NCBI RefSeq assembly: GCF_001428625.1
Contig: NZ_LMIE01000002.1
Span: 104,272-168,271, forward strand
Direction: 5' to 3'
Length of the DNA: 64,000 bases
DNA from: Hydrogenophaga sp. Root209
GTDB taxonomy: Bacteria > Pseudomonadota > Gammaproteobacteria > Burkholderiales > Burkholderiaceae_C
Part shown: positions 45,218-56,699 of the stretch, one piece after another
How positions within the stretch are numbered: the stretch's first letter is position 1
How the letters are laid out: each line of letters begins with the position of its first letter
Program-made: the position numbers and the translations under genes
The notes under the pieces: model-generated
Told to the model about the DNA's origin: nothing
What the model saw: only the letters and a program-made list of their open reading frames with translations
The model's database searches: none

Positions 45218-45258
45218 TTGCGGCAGCGCAGCAAGTTCCTAGAATCGAACGATCGTTC
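45218..45258 (+). promoter_or_regulatory. Promoter with 12-base palindromic operator for the beta-oxidation operon
   Basis: TTGCGG (45218-45223) and TAGAAT (45240-45245) are 16 bases apart. Immediately after the -10 lies GAACGATCGTTC (45247-45258), a perfect palindrome. A site covering the start of transcription suits a repressor; the type is like those bound by TetR-family regulators of acyl-CoA metabolism (inference). Confidence 0.55.
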
Positions 45259-45326
45259 TTTTTCGGGAAGAACATCACAGTCAATGCCCCTGGGCACCCG
45301 TTTCCGCCAACAACGAAGGAGATTCC

Positions 45327-47438
45327 ATGACCGCTGAGTACCAGGTCCACGGCGATGTCGCCGTCATCGCCATGAACAACCCGCCGGTCAACGGTCTGGG
45401 TCTTTCCACGCGCCAGGGCATTGCCGCTGGCCTGGAGAAGGCGGAGGCCGATCCGGCCGTGAAGTCCATCGTGATCACCGGCGCCGGCAAGGCGTTTTCG
45501 GGCGGTGCCGACATCCGCGAATTCGGCTCGCCCAAGGCGCTGGCCGAGCCCAACCTGCTGTCGGTGATCCTCGCCGTGGAAAACACGTCCAAGCCCGTCA
45601 TCGCCGCCATCCACAGCGTGTGCATGGGTGGTGGCCTGGAGCTGGCCCTGGGTTGCCACTACCGCATTGCCGCGCCCGGCACCAGCATTGCGCTGCCCGA
45701 AGTCAAGCTCGGCCTGATTCCCGGCGCCGGTGGCACGCAGCGCCTGCCGCGCGCCCTGGGTGTGGAGCCCGCGCTCAACATGATCGTGAGCGGTGAACCG
45801 GTGAAGAGCGAAATGCTGGCCATGCTGCCCGGCCAGAAGCTGTTCGACAAGATGGCCGCTTCGCCCGAAAGCCTGGCCGAAGAAGCCCTGGCGCTGGCGC
45901 GCGAGATGGCCGCCAAACACGCCGACGGCAGCGCGCTGCCCAAGGTGCGCAACCTGCCGTGCAAGCACCCGCTGGGCGACGCGTACTTTGCTTTTGCCCG
46001 CAACATGGTCAAGGGCATGTCGAAGAACTTCCCCGCGCCCGCCAAGTGCGTGGACGCGGTGGAAGCCGCCACCAAGAAGAAATTCGACGACGGCATGGCC
46101 TTCGAGCGCGAGATCTTCATCAACCTGATGTGGACGCCCGAGTGCCGCGCGCTGCGTCACCTGTTCACGGCTGAACGCGCCGCGAGCAAGATCCCCGACG
46201 TGCCCGAAGACACGCCCAAGCGCGAGATCGCGTCGGTCGCCGTCATCGGCGCCGGCACCATGGGCGGCGGTATTTCCATGAACTTTCTCAACGCCGGTAT
46301 CCCGGTGAAGATCCTGGAGATGAAGCAGGACGCGCTGGACCGCGGCATCGCGACCATCCGCAAGAACTACGAGGCCCAGGTCAAGAAGGGCAAGCTCAAG
46401 CAGGACAAATACGAACAGCGCATGGCGCTCTTGAGCACCACGCTGAGCTACGACGACATCGGCTCGGCCGACCTCGTGATCGAGGCCGTGTTCGAGGAAA
46501 TCGGCGTCAAGGAAGCCGTGTTCAAGGAACTCGACCGCGTGATGAAGCCCGGCGCGATCCTGGCCTCCAACACCTCGACGCTGGACGTCAACAAGATCGC
46601 CTCGTTCACCAAGCGTCCGCAGGACGTGGTGGGCCTGCATTTCTTCAGCCCGGCCAACGTGATGAAGCTGCTGGAAGTGGTGCGCGGTGAGAAAACCGCC
46701 AAGGACGTGATGGCCACCGTGATGACCGTGGCCAAGAAGATCAAGAAAACAGCCGTGGTCTCCGGCGTGTGCGACGGCTTCATCGGCAACCGCATGATCG
46801 AACAGTACGGCCGCCAGGGCGGCTTCCTGCTCGACGAAGGCTGCACGCCCGAGCAGGTCGACAAGGCGATGGAGAAGTTCGGCATGGCCATGGGCCCGTT
46901 CCGCATGGGCGACCTGGCGGGCAACGACATCGGCTGGGCGATCCGCAAGCGCCGCTACCAGGAAAAGCCGGACATGAAGTACAGCAAGACGGCCGACCTG
47001 CTGTGCGAGAAGGGCCGCTACGGCCAGAAGACCGGCGCCGGCTGGTACGACTACGTGCCGGGCAAGCGCGACGCGATCCCGAACGCCGAGGTGGTGAAGA
47101 TGATCGAGGACCACCGCGCCTCGCTCGGCATCACGCCGCGCAAGATCTCCGACGAGGAGATCGTGCAGCGCCTGGTGTATTCGCTGGTGAACGAAGCCGC
47201 GCACATCCTGGAAGAGGGCATTGCCAACAAGGCCAGCGATATCGACGTGGTCTACATCTTCGGCTACGGCTTCCCCGCGCACCGCGGCGGCCCGATGATC
47301 TACGCCGACACCGTGGGCCTGTTCAACGTGGTGCAGAGCATGAAGCGCTTTGCGAAGAACCCGCTGGACGACGCGAAATTCTGGGAACCAGCCCCGCTTC
47401 TCAAACGCCTGGTCGCCGAAGGCAAGACCTTCAACTGA
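45327..47438 (+). CDS. Fused enoyl-CoA hydratase / 3-hydroxyacyl-CoA dehydrogenase
   Basis: A 703-residue two-step beta-oxidation enzyme. Residues 1-190 are a crotonase domain ([37 protein letters not shown] with the catalytic-loop Glu, [17 protein letters not shown]). Residues from about 300 are a NAD-binding domain ([20 protein letters not shown]) and the C-terminal dimer domains of 3-hydroxyacyl-CoA dehydrogenase ([16 protein letters not shown]). The order and length fit the peroxisomal/FadB-like single-chain group. AAGGAG precedes the ATG. The thiolase gene follows. Confidence 0.95.
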   Translation: MTAEYQVHGDVAVIAMNNPPVNGLGLSTRQGIAAGLEKAEADPAVKSIVITGAGKAFSGGADIREFGSPKALAEPNLLSVILAVENTSKPVIAAIHSVCMGGGLELALGCHYRIAAPGTSIALPEVKLGLIPGAGGTQRLPRALGVEPALNMIVSGEPVKSEMLAMLPGQKLFDKMAASPESLAEEALALAREMAAKHADGSALPKVRNLPCKHPLGDAYFAFARNMVKGMSKNFPAPAKCVDAVEAATKKKFDDGMAFEREIFINLMWTPECRALRHLFTAERAASKIPDVPEDTPKREIASVAVIGAGTMGGGISMNFLNAGIPVKILEMKQDALDRGIATIRKNYEAQVKKGKLKQDKYEQRMALLSTTLSYDDIGSADLVIEAVFEEIGVKEAVFKELDRVMKPGAILASNTSTLDVNKIASFTKRPQDVVGLHFFSPANVMKLLEVVRGEKTAKDVMATVMTVAKKIKKTAVVSGVCDGFIGNRMIEQYGRQGGFLLDEGCTPEQVDKAMEKFGMAMGPFRMGDLAGNDIGWAIRKRRYQEKPDMKYSKTADLLCEKGRYGQKTGAGWYDYVPGKRDAIPNAEVVKMIEDHRASLGITPRKISDEEIVQRLVYSLVNEAAHILEEGIANKASDIDVVYIFGYGFPAHRGGPMIYADTVGLFNVVQSMKRFAKNPLDDAKFWEPAPLLKRLVAEGKTFN

Positions 47439-47472
47439 TCCCACAGCACAAGACCGAACAGGAGAACATTTC

Positions 47473-48648
<1,176 letters not shown>

Positions 48649-48662
48649 CACCGGGGCGCAAC

Positions 48663-50486
48663 ATGACTCTGCGCCCGACCGTCGACTTCCTGCTGCACGA
48701 CTGGCTGCACGTCGAAACGCTGCAGCAGCGCGAGCGTTTCGCGGATCACAGCCGCGAAACGTTTGATGCGGTGCTGGACACCTGCGAACGCATTGCGCGC
48801 GAGAAGTACGCGCCGTTCAACCGCCTGGTGGACACGCAGGAGCCGCACTTCGACGGCGAAAAAGTGATCCTGCCGCAGGCCACCCACGATGCGCAGAAGG
48901 CTTACGCCGGCTCGGGCATGTTGAGCGCTGCGCAGGACTACGAGGTGGGCGGCATGCAGTTGCCCTACACGGTGGAGGCCGCGGCCAACGCCTTCTTTGC
49001 CATGGCGTCGGTCAGCATCGGCAGCGGCATGCTCACCACCGGCAACGCCAACCTGCTCATGGTGCACGGCACCGAGGCGCAGAAACAGGTGTTTGCGCTC
49101 AACGAATTTTCGGGCCGCTTCTCGGGGACCATGTGCCTCTCGGAGCCGCAAGCCGGATCGAGCCTGAGCGACGTGTCCACGCGCGCCGTGCCCGATGGCG
49201 CCGACTTTGCCGATGACCCGCTCGGCCCGCGCTACCGCCTCAAGGGCAACAAGATGTGGATCTCGGCCGGCGAACACGAGCTGACCGACAACATCATCCA
49301 CCTGGTGCTGGCCAAGATTCCCGATGAGCATGGCAAGCTCGTGCCCGGCACGCGTGGCATCTCGCTCTTCATCGTGCCCAAGAAAATGGTGAACGCCGCG
49401 GGTGAGTTGACCGGCGAGCGCAACGATGTGGCGCTGGCCGGCCTGAACCACAAGTGCGGCTGGCGCGGCACCACCAACACGCTGCTCAACTTCGGCGAAG
49501 GCAAGTACCCCGTTGGCGGAGAGGCGGGTGCCGTGGGCTACCTCGTGGGCCAGGCCGGCAAGGGCCTGCACTGCATGTTCCACATGATGAACGAGGCCCG
49601 CATCGGCGTGGGCATGGCCGCGACCATGCTGGGCATGGCGGGTTATCTCGCCAGCCTTGACTACGCGAAGAACCGCCCGCAGGGTCGCCCGATGGGCCCC
49701 GCCGGCAAGGACCCCGCCCAGCCACCGGTGCGCATCATCGAACACGCCGACGTGAAACGCATGCTGCTGGCGCAGAAGTCGTATTGCGAAGGCGCGCTCG
49801 CGCTCGAGCTGTATTGCGCGCGCCTGGTGGACGAACAACACACAGCCGATGCGGCCACGGCCGACGACGCGCGCCTGTTGCTGGAGGTGCTCACGCCCAT
49901 CGCCAAGAGCTGGCCCAGCGAGTGGTGCCTGGAGGCGAACAGCCTCGCGATCCAGATCCACGGTGGCTACGGCTACACGCGCGATTTCCCGGTGGAACAG
50001 TACTGGCGCGACAACCGCCTGAACATGATCCACGAGGGCACGCACGGCATCCAGGCCATGGACCTGCTGGGCCGCAAGGTGCTGATGGAAGGTGGCAAAG
50101 GCCTCACGCTGCTGGCCGGGCGCATCAACGGCGCCATCCAGCGCGCGATCCACATTCCCGAATTTGCGGCCCATGCCAACGCGCTGGGCCAGGCGCTCGC
50201 GCAGGTGGGGGCTGCGACCAAGGCCGCCTGGGCCACCGGCGAACCGACCGATGCGCTGGCCAATGCCGTGCCGTATCTGCAGGCCTTTGGCCACACCGTG
50301 CTGGCCTGGGTGTGGCTGGACGTGGCGGTGGCCGCGCACGCAGCGCCCGAGTCGAACGCACGCACCGGCCGGCTGGCGGCCATGCGCTTCTTTTTCCACT
50401 ACGAGCTGCCGAAAATCGGCGCCTGGCTGCAGGTGGTGAGCAGCCGCGACCAGACTTGCGCCACCCTGCCGGAGGAGGCTTTCTGA
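48663..50486 (+). CDS. Acyl-CoA dehydrogenase, large (DmdC-like) type
   Basis: A 607-residue flavoprotein of the larger acyl-CoA dehydrogenase group. SGTMCLSEPQAGSSLSDVST is the FAD/substrate region; MNEARIGVGMAATMLGMAGY and IQIHGGYGYTRDFPVEQYWR are conserved; the C-terminal extension fits 3-methylmercaptopropionyl-CoA dehydrogenase-type proteins. The actual substrate is unknown. It lies 14 bases after the thiolase gene. The stop overlaps the ATG of the next gene by one base. Confidence 0.92.
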   Translation: MTLRPTVDFLLHDWLHVETLQQRERFADHSRETFDAVLDTCERIAREKYAPFNRLVDTQEPHFDGEKVILPQATHDAQKAYAGSGMLSAAQDYEVGGMQLPYTVEAAANAFFAMASVSIGSGMLTTGNANLLMVHGTEAQKQVFALNEFSGRFSGTMCLSEPQAGSSLSDVSTRAVPDGADFADDPLGPRYRLKGNKMWISAGEHELTDNIIHLVLAKIPDEHGKLVPGTRGISLFIVPKKMVNAAGELTGERNDVALAGLNHKCGWRGTTNTLLNFGEGKYPVGGEAGAVGYLVGQAGKGLHCMFHMMNEARIGVGMAATMLGMAGYLASLDYAKNRPQGRPMGPAGKDPAQPPVRIIEHADVKRMLLAQKSYCEGALALELYCARLVDEQHTADAATADDARLLLEVLTPIAKSWPSEWCLEANSLAIQIHGGYGYTRDFPVEQYWRDNRLNMIHEGTHGIQAMDLLGRKVLMEGGKGLTLLAGRINGAIQRAIHIPEFAAHANALGQALAQVGAATKAAWATGEPTDALANAVPYLQAFGHTVLAWVWLDVAVAAHAAPESNARTGRLAAMRFFFHYELPKIGAWLQVVSSRDQTCATLPEEAF

Positions 50487-50788
50487 TGCTGCAGCACATC
50501 GTCATGTGGAAGATCAAGGACCTGGGCGCCGAGGGCGACAAGGCCACCAACGTCGCGAAGGCCAAGGCCCTGCTCGACGCCTGCGCGCACCTGGTGCCCG
50601 GCATCGAACGCTTTGAAGTGGCCACGGCCCAGCCGGGTCTGGAGGGCACCTACGATCTGGTGCTCAACAGCAGCTTCACCGACCGCGCAGCACTCGCGGC
50701 GTACCAGACCCATCCTTCGCATGTGGCACTCAAGCCGTTCATGCGCAAGGTTGTTCAGGAGCGCCAGTGCATGGACTATGAGACATGA
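50486..50788 (+). CDS. Dabb-family (stress-responsive A/B barrel) protein
   Basis: A 100-residue protein. MLQHIVMWKIKD, followed by a helical stretch, FEVATAQPGLEGTYDLVLNS and YQTHPSHVALKPFMRKVVQE, is the ferredoxin-like Dabb domain, which works as a dimer, in some cases as a small cyclase or lyase. GGAGGAGG lies upstream inside the previous gene, and its ATG overlaps that gene's TGA, so translation is coupled. Confidence 0.85.
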   Translation: MLQHIVMWKIKDLGAEGDKATNVAKAKALLDACAHLVPGIERFEVATAQPGLEGTYDLVLNSSFTDRAALAAYQTHPSHVALKPFMRKVVQERQCMDYET

Positions 50789-50789
50789 A

Positions 50790-50893
50790 ACACCCCCTGC
50801 GCCGCTTTGCGGCTTCCCCCTCTCTTGCGCCTTCGGCTTGGAGGGGGACGGCACCTTGGGCCGGCAAAGCCGGACCCTCAGTGCCCCTGGCCT
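50790..50893. repeat. Intergenic palindromic repeat, family B (copy 3)
   Basis: CCCCCTGCGCCGCTTTGCGG, CCCCCTCTCTTGCGCCTTCG and GGCTTGGAGGGGGACG closely match the copy after purL. It is followed by GGCCGGCAAAGCCGG. Like that copy it begins right after a stop codon, and it nearly fills the 153-base gap. Confidence 0.85.
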
Positions 50894-50941
50894 GTGCTGC
50901 TTCATGCGTCGTCTGACATACCCAAACCAAAGGAGAACAAC

Positions 50942-51733
<792 letters not shown>

Positions 51734-51744
51734 CCACACCCATA

Positions 51745-51817
51745 CCGTTCGGGCTGAGCTTGTCGAAGCCCTCGCACACACATTGCAAGAACCCTTCGAC
51801 AAGCTCAGGGCGAACGG
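51745..51817. repeat. Palindromic repeat, family A (intergenic copy)
   Basis: CCGTTCGGGCTGAGCTTG-TCGAAGCCC and its near-complement ending AGGGCGAACGG, with a 20-odd base centre. It lies between the SDR and thioesterase genes and ends 16 bases before the thioesterase ATG. Confidence 0.93.
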
Positions 51818-51833
51818 ATATCTCTTCAAGGCC

Positions 51834-52262
51834 ATGAAATTCAGCGTCCGCATCCCTTTCGTCGAACTGCTCGGCTTCGAACTTCAGAAGTTCGAAGGCG
51901 GTGAGGCGGAGATCGCCTTCAAGCCTTCCGATGACCACCTGAATTCCTTCGACGTGGTGCACGGTGGCGCCAGCATGACGCTGCTGGACGTGGTGATGGC
52001 GCACGCCGCGCGCTCGGTCGAGCCCGACATGGGCTGCGTCACCATCGAGATGAAGACCAGCTTCATGCGCGCGGCCAAGGGGCCGCTGCTGGCCAAGGGC
52101 AAGCTGCTGCACCGCACCGCCACCATGGCCTTCACCGAAGGCAGCATTTTTGATGCGGCGGGCAAGCTTTGCGCGCACGCCACCGGCACCTTCAAGTTCG
52201 TCGCCCGGCTACCTGTTGGCCCTGGAAGCACCCAGGCCTTCAACCGCATTTCCACAGACTGA
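51834..52262 (+). CDS. PaaI-type hotdog thioesterase
   Basis: A 142-residue hotdog-fold protein. DVVHGGASMTLLDVVMAHAA is the PaaI/YbgC-type helix with the catalytic acidic residue, and TIEMKTSFMRAAKGPLLAKG is conserved. Such enzymes free CoA from dead-end or product thioesters. The ATG at 51834 is at the end of the repeat; no strong ribosome binding site is seen. The MDR gene follows 21 bases later. Confidence 0.9.
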   Translation: MKFSVRIPFVELLGFELQKFEGGEAEIAFKPSDDHLNSFDVVHGGASMTLLDVVMAHAARSVEPDMGCVTIEMKTSFMRAAKGPLLAKGKLLHRTATMAFTEGSIFDAAGKLCAHATGTFKFVARLPVGPGSTQAFNRISTD

Positions 52263-52283
52263 TATTTCCACAGGAGTCACACC

Positions 52284-53300
52284 ATGCCCACCAACCACCA
52301 GATCGTGCTCGACAACCGCCCACAAGGCGAAGCCACCGTCGACAACTTCAAGCTCGTCACCACCGACACCCCCGCGCTCAAGGATGGCCAGGTGCTGGTG
52401 CGCCACCACTTCCTGAGCCTGGACCCCTACATGCGCGGGCGCATGAACGACAGCAAGAGCTACGCGGCCTCGCAGCCGCTGGGCGAGGTCATGATCGGCG
52501 GCACCGTGGGCGAGGTGGTCGAGTCCATGCACCCCAAGTTCAAGGCCGGTGACCAGGTCGTGGGCATGGGCGGCTGGCAGGAGTTCAGCGTGGTCGACGC
52601 CAACCAGGTGGGTGCCTTGCGCAAAGTGGACACGACCCACGTGCCGCTGTCGTACTACCTGGGTGCGGTCGGCATGCCCGGCGTGACCGCCTGGTACGGC
52701 CTGGTGAAGATCATCAACCCCAAGGCCGGCGACACCGTGGTGATCAGCGCGGCCACGGGCGCGGTGGGCAGTGCCTTTGGCGCACTGGCCAAGGCGCGCG
52801 GCTGCCGCGCGGTGGGCATCGCCGGGGGCCCCGACAAATGCAAGTACGCGGTGGAAGAGCTCGGCTTTGACGCCTGCATCGACTACAAGCTGCACAAGGA
52901 CGCGTGGTCGCTGGCCAAGGCACTCAAGGAAGTCTGCCCCAAGGGCATCGACGGCTACTTTGAAAACGTGGGCGGCATGGTGCTCGACGCGGTGCTGCTG
53001 CGCATGAACGCCTTCGGCCGCATCGCGGTGTGCGGGATGATCGCCGGCTACGACGGGCAGCCCCTGCCGCTGACCAACCCGGCGCTGATCCTGGTGAACC
53101 GCCTGAAGATCGAAGGCTTCATCGTCAGCGAACACATGGAAGTCTGGCCCGAGGCCCTCACCGAGCTGGGCACGCTGGTGGCCACCGGCAAGCTGCGCCC
53201 GCGCGAGACCGTGGCGCAAGGTCTGGCCGCTGCGCCCGAGGCCTTCATGGGCCTGCTCAAGGGCAAAAATTTCGGCAAGCAACTGGTCAAGCTGGTGTAA
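52284..53300 (+). CDS. NADP-dependent MDR oxidoreductase (CurA-like)
   Basis: A 338-residue medium-chain reductase without zinc-binding Cys. LSLDPYMRGRMNDSKSY, GDTVVISAATGAVGSAFGAL (NADP loop) and YFENVGGMVLDAVLLRMN are typical of the leukotriene B4 dehydrogenase/curcumin reductase group, which reduce alpha,beta-unsaturated carbonyls. AGGAGTC precedes the ATG. Co-directional with the thioesterase and aidB-like genes. Confidence 0.92.
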   Translation: MPTNHQIVLDNRPQGEATVDNFKLVTTDTPALKDGQVLVRHHFLSLDPYMRGRMNDSKSYAASQPLGEVMIGGTVGEVVESMHPKFKAGDQVVGMGGWQEFSVVDANQVGALRKVDTTHVPLSYYLGAVGMPGVTAWYGLVKIINPKAGDTVVISAATGAVGSAFGALAKARGCRAVGIAGGPDKCKYAVEELGFDACIDYKLHKDAWSLAKALKEVCPKGIDGYFENVGGMVLDAVLLRMNAFGRIAVCGMIAGYDGQPLPLTNPALILVNRLKIEGFIVSEHMEVWPEALTELGTLVATGKLRPRETVAQGLAAAPEAFMGLLKGKNFGKQLVKLV

Positions 53301-53372
53301 CCCCCCGCGCCGCCTGCGGCGTCACCCCCCAGGGGGGGCGCCACTGGCGGCCCGGCAAAGCCGGTTCCGCGG
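53301..53372. repeat. Intergenic palindromic repeat, family B-like (copy 4)
   Basis: CCCCCCGCGCCGCCTGCGGC, CCCCCCAGGGGGGGCGCCAC and GGCCCGGCAAAGCCGG. It starts directly after the MDR stop codon and forms strong hairpins. Confidence 0.8.
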
Positions 53373-53413
53373 TGGCCTGGTTTGAAGGCGCCGCTCTCGT
53401 TGGAGGTGTTGTG

Positions 53414-55162
53414 ATGAATGCGACGCATGAAGTGTTCAACCAGCCTGCGCCGCTGGTCGATACCAACCTGTTCAGTACCAACCGGGCGATGCAGTCGGCG
53501 CTGGCGTTCAACGCGCCCGCGCTCGACACCGCCCCGCTGCATGCGCTGGGCGCTGTGGTGGGCAGCGGCGAGATGCAGACCCACGCGCGGCTGGCCAATG
53601 TGCACACGCCGCAGCTCAAGACGCACAACCGCTTCGGACAGCGCGTGGACCAGGTGGAGTTCCACCCGAGCTACCACGCGCTGATGACGGAGGCTGTTGC
53701 GGCCGGGTTGCATGGTGCGGCTTGGGGCAGCCCTCACCCCAACCCCCTCCCGCCAGCGGGAGAGGGGGCCAATACCGACAACCCTTCAGGCGCGCGTGAC
53801 TTGCCCCCTCTCCCGCTGGCGGGAGAGGGTTGGGGTGAGGGTGCAGCGAGTTCACACCTCCTGCGCGCCGCCGGTTTCATGCTCTTCACCGAGCTCGAGC
53901 CTTCCATCCTGTGCCCCATCTCCATGAGCTACGCGGTGGCGCCCGCGCTCAAGGACAACCCGGCCATCTACAAAGACTGGGAAGCGGGCCTCACCAGCCG
54001 CGCCTACGACCCGCAACTCAAGGTCTGGCGCGACAAGGCGGGCCTGACCATGGGCATGGGCATGACGGAGAAGCAGGGCGGCTCCGACGTGCGCGCGAAC
54101 ACCACGCGCGCCGAGCCCGCCGGCAGCGACGCCTGGGGCCAGCGCTTCAGCGTCACCGGCCACAAGTGGTTCTTCTCCGCGCCCATGTGCGACGCCTTCC
54201 TGATCCTCGCGCAGACCGCCAGCGGCCTGAGTTGCCTGTTCCTGCCGCGCGTGCTGCCTGACGGTTCGATGAACCAGCTCTTCATCCAGCGCCTGAAGGA
54301 CAAGCTGGGCAACAAGGCCAACGCGAGTTCCGAGGTGGAATTTGTGGGTGCCAGCGCCTGGCTGGTGGGCGAGGAGGGCCGTGGCATCCCGCAGATCCTG
54401 GCCATGGGCACCATGACGCGGCTCGATTGCGCCCTGGGCACCAGCGGCCTGATGCGCCAGGCGCTGAGCATCGCGCTCAACCACACGGCACAACGCAAGG
54501 CCTTTGGCAAAACGCTCATCGACCAACCGCTGATGAAGAACGTGCTGGCCGACCTGGCGCTCGAATCCGAGGCCGCGACCGCGCTCGCGCTGCGTCTGGC
54601 GCGCAGTTTCGACCGTGCCGGCGACCCACACGAACAGGTGATGAACCGCCTGCTCACGCCCGTGGCGAAATTCTGGATCTGCAAGCGCGGCAGCCACTTC
54701 GCGCAGGAAGCCATGGAGTGCCTGGGCGGCAACGGTTATGTGGAGGAGGGCGGCGAGGGCGTGATGGCGCGCATCTACCGCGAAATGCCGCTCAATTCGA
54801 TCTGGGAAGGCGCGGGCAACATCATGGCCATCGACCTGTTGCGCGCGCTGCGCAAGGCCGACGCGGCCGCCGCCCTGGCGCACGAGATCGCACCCGCCCG
54901 GGGCATGCACCCGGCGCTGGACCGGCTCGCCGCGCAACTGCCCATCCGCGTGGAAGAGATGGCCACCGAGATGGAAGCCCGCCGCCTGGCGCAAGACGTG
55001 GCGCTGGCGGTGCAGGCCGCCTTGCTGGCCCAGACCGCACCCGCCGCCGTGTTCAGCGCGTTTTGCGATTCGCGCATCGGCGGTGAGTGGGGCCACAGCT
55101 TCGGCTCGCTGGGCGCCGGTGTCGACTTCGACGCCATACTCCAGCGCGCCAGACCCTCATGA
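53414..55162 (+). CDS. aidB: AidB-like acyl-CoA dehydrogenase with in-frame repeat insert
   Basis: A 582-residue flavoprotein. The start HEVFNQPAPLVDTNLFSTNR and RFGQRVDQVEFHPSYHALM match AidB of E. coli; GMGMTEKQGGSDVRANTTRA and AMECLGGNGYVEEGGEGVMA are also AidB-like. AidB is linked to protection against alkylating agents. At residues about 106-143 an inverted pair of family C repeats is translated (PHPNPLPPAGEG, then PPLPLAGEGWGEG), which explains the size over the usual 540 or so. GGAGG precedes; a GTG one codon earlier is also possible. Confidence 0.9.
   Translation: MNATHEVFNQPAPLVDTNLFSTNRAMQSALAFNAPALDTAPLHALGAVVGSGEMQTHARLANVHTPQLKTHNRFGQRVDQVEFHPSYHALMTEAVAAGLHGAAWGSPHPNPLPPAGEGANTDNPSGARDLPPLPLAGEGWGEGAASSHLLRAAGFMLFTELEPSILCPISMSYAVAPALKDNPAIYKDWEAGLTSRAYDPQLKVWRDKAGLTMGMGMTEKQGGSDVRANTTRAEPAGSDAWGQRFSVTGHKWFFSAPMCDAFLILAQTASGLSCLFLPRVLPDGSMNQLFIQRLKDKLGNKANASSEVEFVGASAWLVGEEGRGIPQILAMGTMTRLDCALGTSGLMRQALSIALNHTAQRKAFGKTLIDQPLMKNVLADLALESEAATALALRLARSFDRAGDPHEQVMNRLLTPVAKFWICKRGSHFAQEAMECLGGNGYVEEGGEGVMARIYREMPLNSIWEGAGNIMAIDLLRALRKADAAAALAHEIAPARGMHPALDRLAAQLPIRVEEMATEMEARRLAQDVALAVQAALLAQTAPAAVFSAFCDSRIGGEWGHSFGSLGAGVDFDAILQRARPS
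53731..53842. repeat. Inverted pair of family C repeats inside aidB
   Basis: CCCTCACCCCAACCCCCTCC with CGCCAGCGGGAGAGGG, then 40-odd bases, then CCCCCTCTCCCGCTGGCGGG and AGAGGGTTGGGGTGAGGG. The two units are inverted relative to each other and could fold into one long hairpin. The reading frame stays open through all 112 bases. Confidence 0.95.
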
Positions 55163-55174
55163 CCGCCCAAGTTT

Positions 55175-55246
55175 CCGTTCGGGCTGAGCCTGTCGAAGCC
55201 CCCGCCAACACCTGGGCGAGCCCTTCGACAGGCTCAGGGCGAACGG
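55175..55246. repeat. Palindromic repeat, family A (intergenic copy)
   Basis: CCGTTCGGGCTGAGCCTG-TCGAAGCCC and the near-complement ending CAGGGCGAACGG, between the aidB-like and GST genes. Apart from the centre it is almost identical to the second purL copy. Confidence 0.93.
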
Positions 55247-55275
55247 ACATCACATCACACGGAGAACGCTGAACC

Positions 55276-56211
55276 ATGTCCGACCTCATCCTGCACCACT
55301 ACCCCACGTCGCCGTTTTCGGAGAAGGTGCGCCTGATCCTGGGACACAAGAAGCTGGCGTGGCAGAGCGTGAACATCCCGCGCATCATGCCCAAGCCCGA
55401 CGTGATTGCCCTCACCGGTGGTTACCGACGCACACCCTTCCTGCAGATCGGCGCCGACATCTATTGCGACACCGCCCTCATCTGCGACGTGCTCGAACAC
55501 CGCGAGCCCGAACCCACCCTTTACCCCGAGCACCTCAAGGGCATGGCGCGCGTGTTGTCCCAGTGGGCCGACAGCACGCTGTTCTGGGCCGCCATGGGTT
55601 ACAGCCTCAGCCCCAAGGGCGCCGCTGCGCTGTTCGCCGGCCAGCCGCCGGAAGCGGCCCAGGCCTTCGCGGCCGACCGTGGCGCCATGCGCGGCGGCAT
55701 GACCAGCCTGCGCGCGGGGGACGCGACTTCCGCCTGCAGGAGCTACCTGCGCCGCCTCTCCACCATGGTGGAAATGCACCCCTACCTGCTGGGCGACGCG
55801 CCCTGCGTGGCCGACTTCGCGGCCTACCACCCGCTGTGGTTCAGCCGTGTGGTCAACCCCGCCATGGCCGATATTCTGGACGCCACACCACACGTCATCG
55901 AATGGATGGACCGCATGGCCGCGATCGGCCATGGCAGCTTCAGCAAACTCACGTCCGAGCAAGCCATCGCCATTGCGGCCTCCGCACAGCCCGCGCCGCA
56001 CACCGACGACACCTTCCAGGACGACCACGGCATTGCGCTGGGCAGCCGCGTCACCATCAGCGCCGAGACCTTCGGCCAGGAACCCACCGAAGGCATCCTG
56101 CGCGCGGCCACGCGCACGCGCTACACGCTGGAGCGCACCGACGAACGCGCTGGCCTGCTGCACGTGCACTTTCCGCGCATCGGTTTCGTGCTGAGGGAAG
56201 TGCGCGCTTGA
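55276..56211 (+). CDS. Glutathione S-transferase family protein
   Basis: A 311-residue protein. The N-terminal thioredoxin-like domain reads LILHHYPTSPFSEKVRLILG and GGYRRTPFLQIGADIYCDTA, and a helical C-terminal domain follows (MVEMHPYLLGDAPCVADFAA). The last 90 residues extend beyond a usual GST (about 220) and end in a beta-rich part I cannot name. CGGAGAACGC precedes the ATG. May detoxify reactive products of the pathway (inference). Confidence 0.85.
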   Translation: MSDLILHHYPTSPFSEKVRLILGHKKLAWQSVNIPRIMPKPDVIALTGGYRRTPFLQIGADIYCDTALICDVLEHREPEPTLYPEHLKGMARVLSQWADSTLFWAAMGYSLSPKGAAALFAGQPPEAAQAFAADRGAMRGGMTSLRAGDATSACRSYLRRLSTMVEMHPYLLGDAPCVADFAAYHPLWFSRVVNPAMADILDATPHVIEWMDRMAAIGHGSFSKLTSEQAIAIAASAQPAPHTDDTFQDDHGIALGSRVTISAETFGQEPTEGILRAATRTRYTLERTDERAGLLHVHFPRIGFVLREVRA

Positions 56212-56669
56212 ATTCGACCTCACTGAACTGGCGCTGCCTGCCTTTTGATGCCCTGCATGCCCGCACGCTCTATGCCCTGCTGCAACTGCGCACCGAGGTC
56301 TTCGTGATGGAACAGAACTGCGTGTTCCAGGACATGGACGGCGCCGACGCGCGGTGTTTCCACCTGCTGGGCGAAACGGCGGACCAGACCTTGGTCGCCT
56401 ACGCCCGCCTGGTGCCGGCCGGCCTGAAATTCAACGAGGCCAGCATCGGCCGCGTGGTCACGCTGCCGGCGGCGCGCGGTGGTGGCCTGGGCCATGTGCT
56501 GATGCGCGAAGCGGTGCAGGCCCTGCACGGCCTGTGGGGTGTGCAGCCCATCCGCATCGGCGCGCAGGCGCGGCTGGAAGCCTTCTACCGGCAACACGGC
56601 TTCGAGCCCATTGGCCCGATCTACATCGAAGACGGCATCGACCACATCGAAATGCTGCGCCCGGCCTGA
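56208..56669 (+). CDS. GNAT N-acetyltransferase (ElaA-like), TTG start
   Basis: A 153-residue acetyltransferase. LYALLQLRTEVFVMEQNCVF and DMDGADARCFHLLGE at the start, and GRVVTLPAARGGGLGHVLMR (acetyl-CoA loop) are ElaA-type. The first in-frame ATG is inside the conserved start, so translation must begin earlier: TTG at 56208 overlaps the GST stop by 4 bases and has GAGGGAAG at the right distance. Confidence 0.85.
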   Translation: MNSTSLNWRCLPFDALHARTLYALLQLRTEVFVMEQNCVFQDMDGADARCFHLLGETADQTLVAYARLVPAGLKFNEASIGRVVTLPAARGGGLGHVLMREAVQALHGLWGVQPIRIGAQARLEAFYRQHGFEPIGPIYIEDGIDHIEMLRPA

Positions 56670-56699
56670 TTTTTTGACATACGCAAAAAGGAGACACAA

